16,448 bases of DNA, from assembly GCA_002030045.1 (NCBI GenBank), contig LQBI01000016.1:1-16448 (forward strand), in the 5' to 3' direction. The translations under genes and the position numbers were made by a program. Below the pieces are notes generated by a model, which saw only the letters and a list, made by a program, of their open reading frames with translations, was not told the DNA's origin and ran no database searches. Numbering within the stretch: the first letter of the stretch is position 1; the number at the start of each line of letters is the position of its first letter. Shown here in pieces: positions 1 through 7,105 of the stretch. Source of the DNA: Candidatus Aegiribacteria sp. MLS_C. GTDB lineage: Bacteria > Fermentibacterota > Fermentibacteria > Fermentibacterales > JCC-6.

Positions 1-15
1 TTTTGATAGAGGGAA

Positions 16-45
16 TCAAGTCCCACTTTTTGTGTGACTTTCATC
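16..45. repeat. Imperfect direct repeat, copy A
   Basis: This 30-base segment matches 947-976 in the same orientation at 26 of 30 positions; the last 13 bases (TGTGACTTTCATC) are identical. It lies just beyond the 3' end of the minus-strand gene at 52-537. The match stops at both edges. No tandem or further copy was seen. Its nature (target duplication, recombination site or remnant of a duplicated gene end) is unknown. Confidence 0.5.
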
Positions 46-51
46 TAGCCC

Positions 52-537
52 TCAATAGCTGAGCATTTTGGCTAGCAGAATTTCCATTGCCCTATATGTT
101 GGGTTCAAATCTTCTCCTGAAAGGGGAGATTTGTGCTCTATTTTCTTAAACTCCTCACTGTATTCCGTAAGTTCAGAGCGACAATTATCGAAAAATGGAA
201 TATAGGCATTCATGTATGATGTGAAGTGTCGAATCTTATCTTCAATATTTGACACATCACCTTTGTTGAATGCGTATAAATCCCAGACTGATTTTCTTAT
301 CTCTGCAAGTTGATCTGCAGCACAAATTCTTATCTCGATCACTTTTTTAAAATTCTCAAGCTTGATGTTGTATTCTGATAGCGATTTTTGGTATACCGTT
401 TTTATTGTCTCTACCTTTTCGGTGATTTCTTCGATGTCCTCCTTCGTTGCCAATAGTTTCCCTTTTTGTCTAAAGTATGCGTATAGCAAAGCCATAAATA
501 ACAGTGTAAGAGCTTGAATCGGGTTGTTCCAGTCCAT
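52..537 (-). CDS. Hypothetical one-TM coiled-coil protein
   Basis: The product is a 161-residue protein I cannot assign to a named family. Residues about 8-22 form one hydrophobic segment, followed by a basic stretch (RQKGK), so the C-terminal part should be cytoplasmic. Residues about 29-65 contain a charged heptad-like helix beginning ATKEDIEEITEKVETIK; this N-terminal anchor plus TKEDIEEIT motif recurs in many uncharacterised accessory proteins of bacteria. The rest is mixed helical with no catalytic motif. The ATG at 537 has a good ribosome binding site (AGGAG, about 6 bases upstream). Codons are clearly more AT-rich than in the neighbouring protease gene, which together with the flanking direct repeat suggests acquisition by transfer. 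No partner gene is adjacent. The gene is probably real; its function is unknown. Confidence 0.75.
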   Translation of the reverse strand: MDWNNPIQALTLLFMALLYAYFRQKGKLLATKEDIEEITEKVETIKTVYQKSLSEYNIKLENFKKVIEIRICAADQLAEIRKSVWDLYAFNKGDVSNIEDKIRHFTSYMNAYIPFFDNCRSELTEYSEEFKKIEHKSPLSGEDLNPTYRAMEILLAKMLSY

Positions 538-1094
538 ATCTACTCCTATCGAAATTGAACACCAAGAATCGGTGTGAAATTAAGCTGCGTTCCACGGGAT
601 CCAGCTTTTGTCTAGATCAAGAGTACTTCTCATGAAACCACCGGTCAAGCTGCACACCCCATATCGAAGCCTGAATGGTTTGGGCTGTATCATATTATCA
701 TACAGTGGAATAGAGAGCGATTTACGTGCTACATATTGAATTTCAAATAGGAAAAGCCCCTATTCGCAAAGCATTACATTCCATAGAATTGCTGCAGAAT
801 ACCGATTCACTTCTTCTTTAATTCCATATCATGCTATAAGCACTGTTGAGGACTGCTTGGGGGTGCGCCACTGTCATGATACTCAGAGTTCTTCCCGGGT
901 TTTTTCCTGCAGCTACCGAACCATGAATAGATACACTCAGCCGTTCTCAAGCCCCACATTGTCTGTGACTTTCATCAATCAGTATTCAAGAACAACCAGT
1001 GTGTGTAGACATCAATGCTTTCGTTTGCTGCAGTTATTTCAGTTCTCAGTTATAGATAAGTTCCAATTTCGAATGCATCTGAATCGAGTTTATG
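538..1094. other. Gene-free, AT-rich intergenic stretch
   Basis: No convincing gene is seen. A plus-strand open frame at 857-1156 has no ribosome binding site, an S/R/Q-rich composition and runs into the 3' end of the S41 gene, so I do not count it. The stretch holds the second direct-repeat copy (947-976) and weak inverted repeats: CTGTAT at 685-690 with ATACAG at 700-705, and a short AATAGG/CCTATT hairpin near 747-765. The part next to 537 should hold the promoter of the coiled-coil gene, but no clear -35/-10 pair stands out. Confidence 0.5.
947..976. repeat. Imperfect direct repeat, copy B
   Basis: This is the second copy of the 30-base repeat at 16-45 (26 of 30 identical, same orientation). 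It lies in the non-coding stretch between the coiled-coil gene and the S41 peptidase, so the two copies bracket about 930 bases containing one AT-rich gene. Confidence 0.5.
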
Positions 1095-3128
1095 CTAAAG
1101 CCCTCTTTCCGGCAATTCAAACTGATATGACTCCGGGTTGTTCATCCATTCCGTGATCTCATGAATGGGCTCTGGTGAATCCAGCCAGTAATCCGGCATA
1201 TAACCCACACCCTCTTCATAACCTGGAGCGATGTACAACTTGAAAGGAATGTATATTTGTATGCGGGAGTTGGGAAGCCAGTAATAGCGCGGGTGCCCGA
1301 AGATACCTACCCCGGCTGAGTTCTCACCCACCCGGACAGCACCGGGGATCGACATAGCGTAGTCTATGAAAGCCTCCCCGGAAGACGCTACTCTTCTGTC
1401 GACAAGGAAAACAGCCTGACCGTTGTAGTTACCCATCTGTCTCGGAGGAAGACTTTCATCCCTGATGATCCAGTTTCTCACTGGATTCTCTCTCAGCAGT
1501 TCCAGCGCATTCCGGGCGTAGTTGATATACTCAACCCAGTCTTCGGAAGAATCCTCTGTTGCGGGGATGCCTGCTACGGCTCCCATGGTGGCGGGAGAAC
1601 ACAGCATGGCATAATTCATCCTCCACTGGGCTACTCCATTAAGGGACTGGATGAATGCCTTCGCATAATTGCTGTTTCCTCCACGGTTACCGGTAAGGTC
1701 CACAATGAATCGGTCCGTTGCAGCCAGGGTGTCACCAAGACGGATAAAATCGGAAAGAGTATCGTGGTATTCGCTGGAAAAACTCCTTACCCTGATCAAC
1801 TCGATCCCGTCAACCAGCGTTCTGTAGTAGACACCTTCCCTTGAATCGTCGGTCCTTGCGGTCAGGTTGCATTCATGAAGAGGCAGCTTCAGGGTATCGA
1901 TGCCTGATGACCCTGCAGCTGAACCGGGATCGGTGTTGAACGGGAAAGATGCTTCGGTAATGTCTTCATCCGAGAATACTCCCAGCTGGTACTGTTGGGA
2001 GCCCTGCCGGGCCAGGATCCTGAACATTCGTTCCTCCGGGCCGGTGTAAATCATTCCAGGCTGAACAGAATCATATCGGGACTGGATGACCACGTACTGA
2101 CCGTGCAAGATGCTGTCTCCCTCTTCACACTGGGATAACTCGACTATGACGCTGGCGAAGTAGGGATTTGTTCTGTCGAGAAAACGGTGTGTCTCATGTC
2201 CTTTGACCGTAAGATGACCGTCCTGAATTCCGCTGAATCCATCTGCTGTAAGCCTTTCAAAGTCCAGTACGGCAATTGAGTTGCCGGATCGCGCCAGAGC
2301 TTCCAGAGAATCGAATGCAGAATCGAAGTCTACGCCATTGCTGCTCCAGTAGGTGTATCCGCTGTAACCGTATTCGATCAGATACTTCAGTAATTCCATA
2401 TCTTCCGAAAACTCTGCGGCGCTGATGCTGTCCGGGCAATCACCTTCTGGCTGAGGGGGGATTTCCATGAAGGGAGCGGGTCTGTGAAGGTCCCCGATAT
2501 ATTCGGCAAGAGGACCCCTTATTCTGTCCATAGGAATTGCTTCACAATCATCATCGTACGTAAAAGAAAGATCATCGACCCAGAGTGTACCTGAAATGCT
2601 GGAGAGGATGATGAACCTGATACTCCTGGCAGGTTCAGTTTCAGTATTAAGAGAAACACTCGCTTCGGTCCAGTCGTAGTCGTCTCTGGGAAGTTGTTCA
2701 AGCAACATTGTGCGGTTACCCTCGAGTCCATTGTATAAGAAGCCGATAATACAGTTGTCGTACTGATTCCCACTCCGGTGAAGTCCGCTGGCCTTTACGG
2801 ATATTGTGGCAGTTATACATCGAAAGTCTCCCGGGATATCAAGTTCGATGTAATACCATTGATCTGTAGAATCGTTAGCTGAGATTCTCAGGCTGCTGTT
2901 TCCCGACAGATATACAGTGGAGTCCCTCTCGAAAAGATTCACTGAAGAAGAGTTTCCGGTCCTGGTCAGAAAGGTTGAATCCATTCCAACGGGCAATCCG
3001 TTCTCGAACTCCTCGAATCCTATGAAGCTCAATCTCTGACTGGATGAATCCGCATCTACTGAATTACCCAGAAGAGGTTCAGCATAGGCAATGGTGAAGA
3101 CGAGAACCAGCACTGAAATGAATATCAT
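1095..3128 (-). CDS. Secreted S41-family (C-terminal-processing/tricorn-like) serine peptidase
   Basis: This is an exported serine protease of about 677 residues. Numbered from the ATG at 3128: a signal peptide (MIFISVLVLVFTIAYA), a beta-rich jelly-roll-like domain at about 34-192 ending in WVDDLSF (typical of carbohydrate-binding-like modules), a helical region, the S41 hallmark QDGH near 302-305, and the catalytic core. The core contains VDLTGNRGG (about 476-484) and VASSGE, where Ser582 is the predicted nucleophile, followed by the glycine-rich GENSAGVGIFGHP strand. No PDZ domain is obvious. Start choice: the ATG at 3128 has GGGAG five bases upstream. An in-frame ATG at 3176 adds 16 residues with several positive charges, which would give a more normal signal-peptide n-region but has no clear ribosome binding site. 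The substrate is unknown; it probably acts on extracellular or periplasmic protein. Confidence 0.88.
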   Translation of the reverse strand: MIFISVLVLVFTIAYAEPLLGNSVDADSSSQRLSFIGFEEFENGLPVGMDSTFLTRTGNSSSVNLFERDSTVYLSGNSSLRISANDSTDQWYYIELDIPGDFRCITATISVKASGLHRSGNQYDNCIIGFLYNGLEGNRTMLLEQLPRDDYDWTEASVSLNTETEPARSIRFIILSSISGTLWVDDLSFTYDDDCEAIPMDRIRGPLAEYIGDLHRPAPFMEIPPQPEGDCPDSISAAEFSEDMELLKYLIEYGYSGYTYWSSNGVDFDSAFDSLEALARSGNSIAVLDFERLTADGFSGIQDGHLTVKGHETHRFLDRTNPYFASVIVELSQCEEGDSILHGQYVVIQSRYDSVQPGMIYTGPEERMFRILARQGSQQYQLGVFSDEDITEASFPFNTDPGSAAGSSGIDTLKLPLHECNLTARTDDSREGVYYRTLVDGIELIRVRSFSSEYHDTLSDFIRLGDTLAATDRFIVDLTGNRGGNSNYAKAFIQSLNGVAQWRMNYAMLCSPATMGAVAGIPATEDSSEDWVEYINYARNALELLRENPVRNWIIRDESLPPRQMGNYNGQAVFLVDRRVASSGEAFIDYAMSIPGAVRVGENSAGVGIFGHPRYYWLPNSRIQIYIPFKLYIAPGYEEGVGYMPDYWLDSPEPIHEITEWMNNPESYQFELPERGL

Positions 3129-3296
3129 CTGGTCTCCCGACCTGGTTACTCTTGAGCAATGATTCTTATACCTCATGAAGTATTCTTCAACACAACTGAA
3201 AGGCTGAGTGCTGCACTTGCCACTTGAATCCGCGAATCTGAATTGAGCAAGTCATAGATGACTGCAGCTTCTTCTCGATCATTATACAGCTTAATA

Positions 3297-3632
3297 CTAA
3301 GCTTCAGTTTTAATTCTTTCAGTTCGAACATCTTCGAACTGATTGATCAGAACTTCTCCCTCCGGGAAAGATGAAACTATCTTCAAGGATGCTCCCATTG
3401 CTGAAAGAATTCCACGCAGTGTACTTATGAACATATCTGACTGATGCTCCATTTTTGAAATGGCTGCTTGATTCACTCTCAGTTTCCTAGCCAGCTCTAT
3501 CTGAGTCATGTCAAGTGCTTTTCTTATGTCTCGAATCTCCATTTCCAATAGATGTTCTCTTGTTCGTTCTTCAGCTTTCTTCTGAGCCTCTGGAGACATT
3601 TTAGCCACCAGATCTCTAAAAGGCTTAGCCAT
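3297..3632 (-). CDS. XRE-family antitoxin of a HigBA-like toxin-antitoxin pair
   Basis: The product is a DNA-binding antitoxin or repressor of about 111 residues. The N-terminal helix (MAKPFRDLVAKMSPEAQ) is typical of antitoxins paired with Gp49-like HigB toxins. The helix-turn-helix follows at roughly 33-66 (RKALDMTQIELARKL, then VNQAAISKMEHQSD), and the tail GASLKIVSSFPEGEVLINQF is the usual C-terminal strand of this group. Such proteins bind their own promoter and neutralise the toxin. I chose the ATG at 3632 because the family usually begins at M(x)xFxDL. In-frame ATGs at 3647, 3662 and 3686 would add 5-18 basic residues, and the ribosome binding sites do not settle the choice. It follows the toxin remnant directly (toxin stop at 3697), in the toxin-first order normal for HigBA. 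Because the toxin is truncated, this may now be an orphan regulator. Confidence 0.85.
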   Translation of the reverse strand: MAKPFRDLVAKMSPEAQKKAEERTREHLLEMEIRDIRKALDMTQIELARKLRVNQAAISKMEHQSDMFISTLRGILSAMGASLKIVSSFPEGEVLINQFEDVRTERIKTEA

Positions 3633-3696
3633 TTTCCCTCGCCTCATTCCTTTCTGGTCCATCTTCCTTTGTTTTCCTTCTAGCATTTCTACTCAC

Positions 3697-3981
3697 TTAA
3701 GTTCTTTCTTCCCTTTCTATTTCAGCTAAATGAGTATCATATATCTTGTCAGCTCTTGGTACAAAGATGTCATACCATCTATCATCACCTGCTTTATTTC
3801 CACCTATCAAGAGGATTGCTGTCCTTCTTGGGTCGAAAGCATACAATACTCTATAGGGATCACCAGCATACTGGATACGTAGTTCCCTCATATGAGAGTG
3901 TTTCGGCTGGTTCGGGCCGTTATCGAACAGCTCAAGTGAGCTTTCAATGCTGTATCCGATTGCCTTGTAGGCCTTTTCGGT
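3697..3981 (-). pseudogene. 5'-truncated HigB/Gp49-like (RelE superfamily) toxin
   Basis: From an ATG at 3891 a 64-residue protein can be read. It contains the family core MRELRIQY, AGDPYRVLYAFDPRRTAILLIG, GGNKAGDDRWY and the C-terminal helix DTHLAEIE. Known members are about 100-120 residues and act as ribosome-dependent mRNA interferases. Reading the same frame upstream past the ATG gives recognisable family sequence (KAYKAIGYSIESSLELFDNGPN, then KHSHMRELR) back to a TAA at 3982-3984, with no standard start codon among those 30 residues. So the N-terminal strand and start are missing, and the segment before KHSHMRELR also looks about 10 residues shorter than usual. I infer a decayed, probably inactive toxin. 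It could still be expressed from a non-standard start such as ATT or ATC, or as the short 64-residue form. Confidence 0.72.
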
Positions 3982-4010
3982 TTATACTTATTGACAATTC
4001 TTACTTGCGC

Positions 4011-4032
4011 CCGGGTTTGTCAGTCAACCCGG
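4011..4032 (-). terminator. Hairpin at the 3' end of the alpha/beta hydrolase
   Basis: CCGGGTT (4011-4017) pairs with AACCCGG (4026-4032) around an 8-base loop that contains the hydrolase stop codon. No U-run follows on the minus strand, so this is at best a weak or factor-assisted terminator or an mRNA-stabilising 3' structure. Confidence 0.3.
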
Positions 4033-4992
4033 AGTTCCAGGTCCTTCTGAATCCTTCAGGCGGCGCTTGAAGAAGGCGCGAACCTTCTCGAAGAACTCGT
4101 CGTAGGCTACCAGCTCAGGCGCTTCCCCTCCACCGTGTCCTGCTCCGGGAACCACCCACAGCTCCCCGGGTCCCGGGAGCGAGTCATACACCTCCCGGGA
4201 CATCCAGGGGGGCGTCCGTTCATCATGCTCCCCCACAACAAGAAGCACCGGGATCGTGACCCTTGCGGCAGCGTTGGCCGGGAGAAGCTCCTCCGGATAG
4301 TCCTGCGGAAAATTCCATGCCCTGTCCGGGTCGAGTCGCGCGAGTATCGGCGACAGATCCTCAAATGTCGTAATCGTAGCTCGAACGGCCAAAGCAGCAA
4401 CGTCGTTCCGTTCAGCTGCCATGGCGAACGAAAGGTATGCTCCCGTGGAGAAGCCCAGGAGACCAACACCGGATGTGTCCACATCAGGCCTGGACAAAAC
4501 ATAGTCGAGCGCAGCCTCGTAGTCTGCGAGGAACTCGGAGTACACCAGGCGGTCCGGGTCCATCGGCCAGGAATCGCTCTCACCGAAACCACGCCAGTCG
4601 AAGGTGAATACGTTGAAGCCGCGAGTGAAGAACTCGTATGCGTACAGGATCGAATAGGTCATGTTGCCGGCATCACCGGGACATATGACAATAGTGGGCG
4701 CGGGACCGTATTCGCCGGGAATATATTGCTCTGACGGCGGCTTAAGGTCGTCTGGTACGGGAATGACTCTGCCCACCAGCTCGCTGGCGATGCCTGTCGT
4801 ATCCTGAGCCGGGAAGAACCATCCCCTGAGCAGGAGCCCGTCTGAAGTCTCGAAGGTGATATCTTCAAAGACGATCCCATAGTCGGAGGGGACTGCACGG
4901 TATCCAACCTCGGGCCTCAGACCAAATACAGATGCTGTCATGCCCGGCAGGAGCAGCAGTACAAGCCTCAATGCCCTGAGAGATGGTTTCAA
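4024..4992 (-). CDS. Secreted alpha/beta hydrolase (serine esterase/peptidase-like)
   Basis: The product is an exported hydrolase of about 322 residues. Numbered from the TTG start: a signal peptide at 1-24 (KPSLRALRLVLLLLPGMTASVFG), an oxyanion-side motif CPGDAGN near 104-110, strand FNVFTFDWRGFGES, nucleophile elbow GFSTG with Ser182, acid Asp257 in VVGEHDERTP, and His286 in GAGHGG. All three triad residues are present, so it should be active on an ester, amide or peptide bond. The substrate cannot be read from the sequence. The start is set by a perfect AAAGGAGG five bases before TTG at 4992. The longer in-frame ATG at 5052 lacks a ribosome binding site and would bury the signal peptide. 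A GATAAT box on the minus strand near 5041-5046 could be its -10, but no matching -35 is evident. Confidence 0.88.
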   Translation of the reverse strand: MKPSLRALRLVLLLLPGMTASVFGLRPEVGYRAVPSDYGIVFEDITFETSDGLLLRGWFFPAQDTTGIASELVGRVIPVPDDLKPPSEQYIPGEYGPAPTIVICPGDAGNMTYSILYAYEFFTRGFNVFTFDWRGFGESDSWPMDPDRLVYSEFLADYEAALDYVLSRPDVDTSGVGLLGFSTGAYLSFAMAAERNDVAALAVRATITTFEDLSPILARLDPDRAWNFPQDYPEELLPANAAARVTIPVLLVVGEHDERTPPWMSREVYDSLPGPGELWVVPGAGHGGGEAPELVAYDEFFEKVRAFFKRRLKDSEGPGTPG

Positions 4993-5125
4993 GCAATCCT
5001 CCTTTGAGATCTCCGTCTGACTTCGGGCATCAGTTGCGGCGATTATCCACACGCCTGCATGCCATTGGGGGCATTGTCCGTTTTCCGGTTCGTTGACTCA
5101 TCGGTGCCTTTTGGGGGAAACACGG

Positions 5126-5358
5126 TCACCTTCCCGCTCTGATTACGGTTGCTAAGTCGCTTTTCGAAGTAGTTGACTTTGACAAAGAATACTTGTTACC
5201 ACGCCCGGTGCCAATCGCTCCAGAATTCCATCCTCGTAGAACATTTTGAGGATTCTGTAAGCAGTGGCCCCTGGTATGCCCAGCCGCTGAATCAAACGCG
5301 AGACCGAGACGGACGCAGGATTCACTCTCTGTCGGGGAACGGGTCTGCCACTCAACAA
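5126..5358 (-). pseudogene. Frameshifted winged-helix DNA-binding fragment
   Basis: One minus-strand frame from about 5358 reads SVSRLIQRLGIPGATAYRIL and then KMFYEDGILER, a clear helix-turn-helix plus recognition helix of the winged type. It then loses sense. A shift of one frame at about 5215 restores a plausible wing, TGRGNKYSLSK, ending at TGA 5126-5128. This dGILER-x-GrGxxYxL layout is what winged-helix tails in GntR-type, Fic-type or AlbA-type proteins look like. An in-frame stop lies just upstream of 5358, so the rest of the ancestral protein is gone. I read it as the decayed C-terminal end of a regulator or Fic-like protein; the family assignment is uncertain. Confidence 0.4.
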
Positions 5359-5418
5359 GGGGAGGCCTCAGTGTTGGACGATTCCTGGAATACCTATACA
5401 GGCTGAGAACTGCTGGAG

Positions 5419-5432
5419 GTGATATCATGTGA
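5419..5432 (+). promoter_or_regulatory. Strong Shine-Dalgarno followed by a start-stop (ATG-TGA)
   Basis: GGAGG at 5415-5419 is followed at normal spacing by ATG 5427-5429 and immediately by TGA 5430-5432. The frame is the same one that continues open into the XRE-phosphatase gene. It is either a minimal upstream ORF on a longer transcript or a nonsense change at codon 2 of an older start. Confidence 0.35.
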
Positions 5433-5489
5433 TATCACTATTGGCACCCATACGGGTTGACAAGCTCGAATACATATCAAATGATATCA
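5420..5489. promoter_or_regulatory. Three TGATATCA palindromes: probable operator of the partner-switch operon
   Basis: The perfect 8-base palindrome TGATATCA occurs at 5420-5427, 5430-5437 and 5482-5489. Centre-to-centre spacings are 10 and 52 bases, close to one and five helical turns, so the sites would lie on one face of the DNA. The third copy overlaps the predicted -10 region and ends four bases before the ATG at 5493. The downstream gene begins with an XRE helix-turn-helix, so autoregulation is the natural inference. Confidence 0.5.
5457..5485 (+). promoter_or_regulatory. Putative promoter of the XRE-phosphatase-kinase operon
   Basis: A consensus TTGACA at 5457-5462 lies 17 bases before AATGAT (5480-5485, 4 of 6 to TATAAT). 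Transcription would begin at about the ATG at 5493, giving a leaderless or nearly leaderless message, in keeping with the absence of a ribosome binding site before that ATG. The TTG of the -35 is in frame with the gene, so an automatic caller may use it as the start. Confidence 0.45.
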
Positions 5490-5492
5490 ATC

Positions 5493-6779
5493 ATGATAAG
5501 AGTGAATGACATCAAGAGACTCAGAATCGACAGAGCTCTTACTCAGTCGGAGCTTGCGGATATGGTGGGGTGTGCCCAGTCAACGATTTCCATGATTGAG
5601 TCGGGAAGATACCATCCTTCCGACCTGCTGTTATCAAAAATAGCGAAGGCCCTTTCTTTAGAATCCCAACCCAGGCATGAGGTGGCAGGACTTCAACTCG
5701 ATTTCGCTTTTCCAGAGACCAGCTATCATGGTTCTCTTCCCATCAGAGTAAGCTCCTGGAAACGACCTGAGATATCCGGGGATTTCAACATGGTTCTGCC
5801 GACATCTGACAAGTCCGCACTTCTCATAGTGGCTGATATTGCCGGGCACGGATCAAGTGCATTCCCCAAAGCGGTTTATCTAGCAGGCTGGATAAAGGGA
5901 CACATCGGAAAATCATCCCAGCTCATTCGCCTCGATGTTCTTGCTCAGGAGATCGGTGAGGTGGCAGAAGACCTCGGTACTGCGCTTTCCTGTTATCTTG
6001 CTCAGTTCACTCAGATTGCTGGTAACCGCCACACAATCTCCTATGAGGGGGTGTCCTGCGGATTTCCACCCCCATTACTTCTGACAGGAATTCCCATTCG
6101 AACACTTGAAAGTGCATACCTGAACTCTTCCCTGCCTATGTTCACGTCACGGAAGGTTGAAGTTGTCAACCACGAAATAACCGCCCCGTGGCAACTGGTG
6201 GTATCTACTGATGGTCTACTGACTCGGCTTGGATCAGGAAACGAGAATGATGGGAAGAGGGAACTGCTGAGACTGATGACAAACAGCAAAAGAGAAAACG
6301 CACCCGGAGTTATCATGAAGACTGATATTCCTCCCACGGATGATGAGTCGCTTGTTATTACCAGGTGGAATGCCTGGGATAGGGAATCCACCTTCGATCT
6401 CGATGACATGGGAAGTCTTGAGTTCTTCTATGACATAGCAGAAAAAACAGCTTCGGAACTCCTTGGAGAGGAACCTGCGATACAAATTATCCAGGCTGCA
6501 ATTGAAGCTGTGGATAACGCAAGACGGCATGCATATCATGGAAATTCGGGGCTTGTAACCATGAGATTGCGCAGTACTCGAGAATCGTTCTGCATCGAAG
6601 TTGAGGACAGGGGAAAGAACAACATCCCACAGGCCGAAGTACTGCGATCACAGAATGGTTTCGCAATCATGCGGGCGTATACCGACAGCCTGGACGTACG
6701 ACAAGCCGTCTCAGGCGGGACCATTGTCACATTGAACGTAAGAGTGCGGAACGGAAAGGAGAATGGGACCAATGAATGA
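5493..6779 (+). CDS. XRE DNA-binding / SpoIIE-like PP2C phosphatase / RsbW-like HATPase fusion regulator
   Basis: This 428-residue signalling protein has three domains, numbered from the ATG at 5493. Residues 4-58 are an XRE helix-turn-helix (LRIDRALTQSELADMVGCAQ). Residues about 75-295 are a SpoIIE-type PP2C phosphatase with its metal-binding and core motifs: SGDF (Asp97), VADIAGHG (Asp115), the strand GVSCGFPPPLLL, STDGLL (Asp240) and TDDES (Asp283-284). Residues about 305-420 are a GHKL/HATPase_c domain of the RsbW anti-sigma kinase type: N-box IEAVDNARRHAYHG (Glu338, Asn342), EDRG (Asp372, Gly374), QNGFAIM and GGTIVTLN. In partner switching, RsbW phosphorylates a STAS protein and a PP2C reverses this; here both activities plus a DNA-binding output share one chain. 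The next gene encodes a STAS protein. A TTG start at 5457 would add 12 residues but coincides with the -35 box. No membrane segment or separate sensor domain is seen. Confidence 0.88.
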   Translation: MIRVNDIKRLRIDRALTQSELADMVGCAQSTISMIESGRYHPSDLLLSKIAKALSLESQPRHEVAGLQLDFAFPETSYHGSLPIRVSSWKRPEISGDFNMVLPTSDKSALLIVADIAGHGSSAFPKAVYLAGWIKGHIGKSSQLIRLDVLAQEIGEVAEDLGTALSCYLAQFTQIAGNRHTISYEGVSCGFPPPLLLTGIPIRTLESAYLNSSLPMFTSRKVEVVNHEITAPWQLVVSTDGLLTRLGSGNENDGKRELLRLMTNSKRENAPGVIMKTDIPPTDDESLVITRWNAWDRESTFDLDDMGSLEFFYDIAEKTASELLGEEPAIQIIQAAIEAVDNARRHAYHGNSGLVTMRLRSTRESFCIEVEDRGKNNIPQAEVLRSQNGFAIMRAYTDSLDVRQAVSGGTIVTLNVRVRNGKENGTNE

Positions 6780-7095
6780 TCTGGCACCCTACGCTATTGA
6801 AGTCGAAGAACCGGGCGTGGTCTTGATCAGATTCCGTTCAGGACGGTGTAGTTCCCGACGAATGAATAAGCATGAGGTTGAGATTGCCGAGCTTGTAAGA
6901 TCCAATGAAACTGTAAAGTACGATCTATCCGATACGACTGCTATCGGAAGTGCGTGGATAAAATGGATGGTGAAAATGACCTTGATGGCCAGGAGAATGG
7001 GCAAAGAGGTCTTGTGTGTCGGCATGTCTGATAGTATCCGGAGCATGAGTGAGGTCATAGGGGTACTCGACGATCTGAATTTCGAGCAGAAGTGA
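6772..7095 (+). CDS. STAS-domain protein, RsbV/SpoIIAA-like antagonist
   Basis: This protein of about 107 residues fits a single STAS domain. VLIRFRSGR is the first strand; VKYDLSDTTAIGSAWIKWMV covers the strand-loop-helix holding the phospho-acceptor; VLCVGMSDSIRSMSEVIGVL is the late strand-helix; the tail is DDLNF. Ser60 in AIGSAW sits where RsbV-type proteins carry the serine phosphorylated by RsbW (usual form DSSGL). The rest of that motif is divergent (Gly for Asp, Ala for Ser, Trp for Gly), which lowers certainty that it is phosphorylated. The ATG at 6772 overlaps the previous gene's stop (ATGAATGA), with AAAGGAG about ten bases upstream, indicating translational coupling. An ATG at 6763 is possible but too close to that site. 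I infer that it is the substrate of the fused kinase/phosphatase and switches that protein's DNA binding or another target. Confidence 0.82.
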   Translation: MNDLAPYAIEVEEPGVVLIRFRSGRCSSRRMNKHEVEIAELVRSNETVKYDLSDTTAIGSAWIKWMVKMTLMARRMGKEVLCVGMSDSIRSMSEVIGVLDDLNFEQK

Positions 7096-7105
7096 GTAAA
7101 ACCTG

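Noticed and set aside
857-1156. Plus-strand open frame of 99 codons overlapping the 3' end of the S41 gene
   Set aside because: No ribosome binding site, low-complexity S/R/Q-rich translation, runs antisense into a well-supported gene.
5457-5459. TTG start for the XRE-phosphatase-kinase gene
   Set aside because: It lacks a ribosome binding site and forms the TTGACA -35 box; the XRE domain fits a start at the ATG at 5493.
6234-6787. Minus-strand open frames across the phosphatase-kinase gene
   Set aside because: They are antisense to conserved PP2C and HATPase motifs and have no recognisable domains or start signals.
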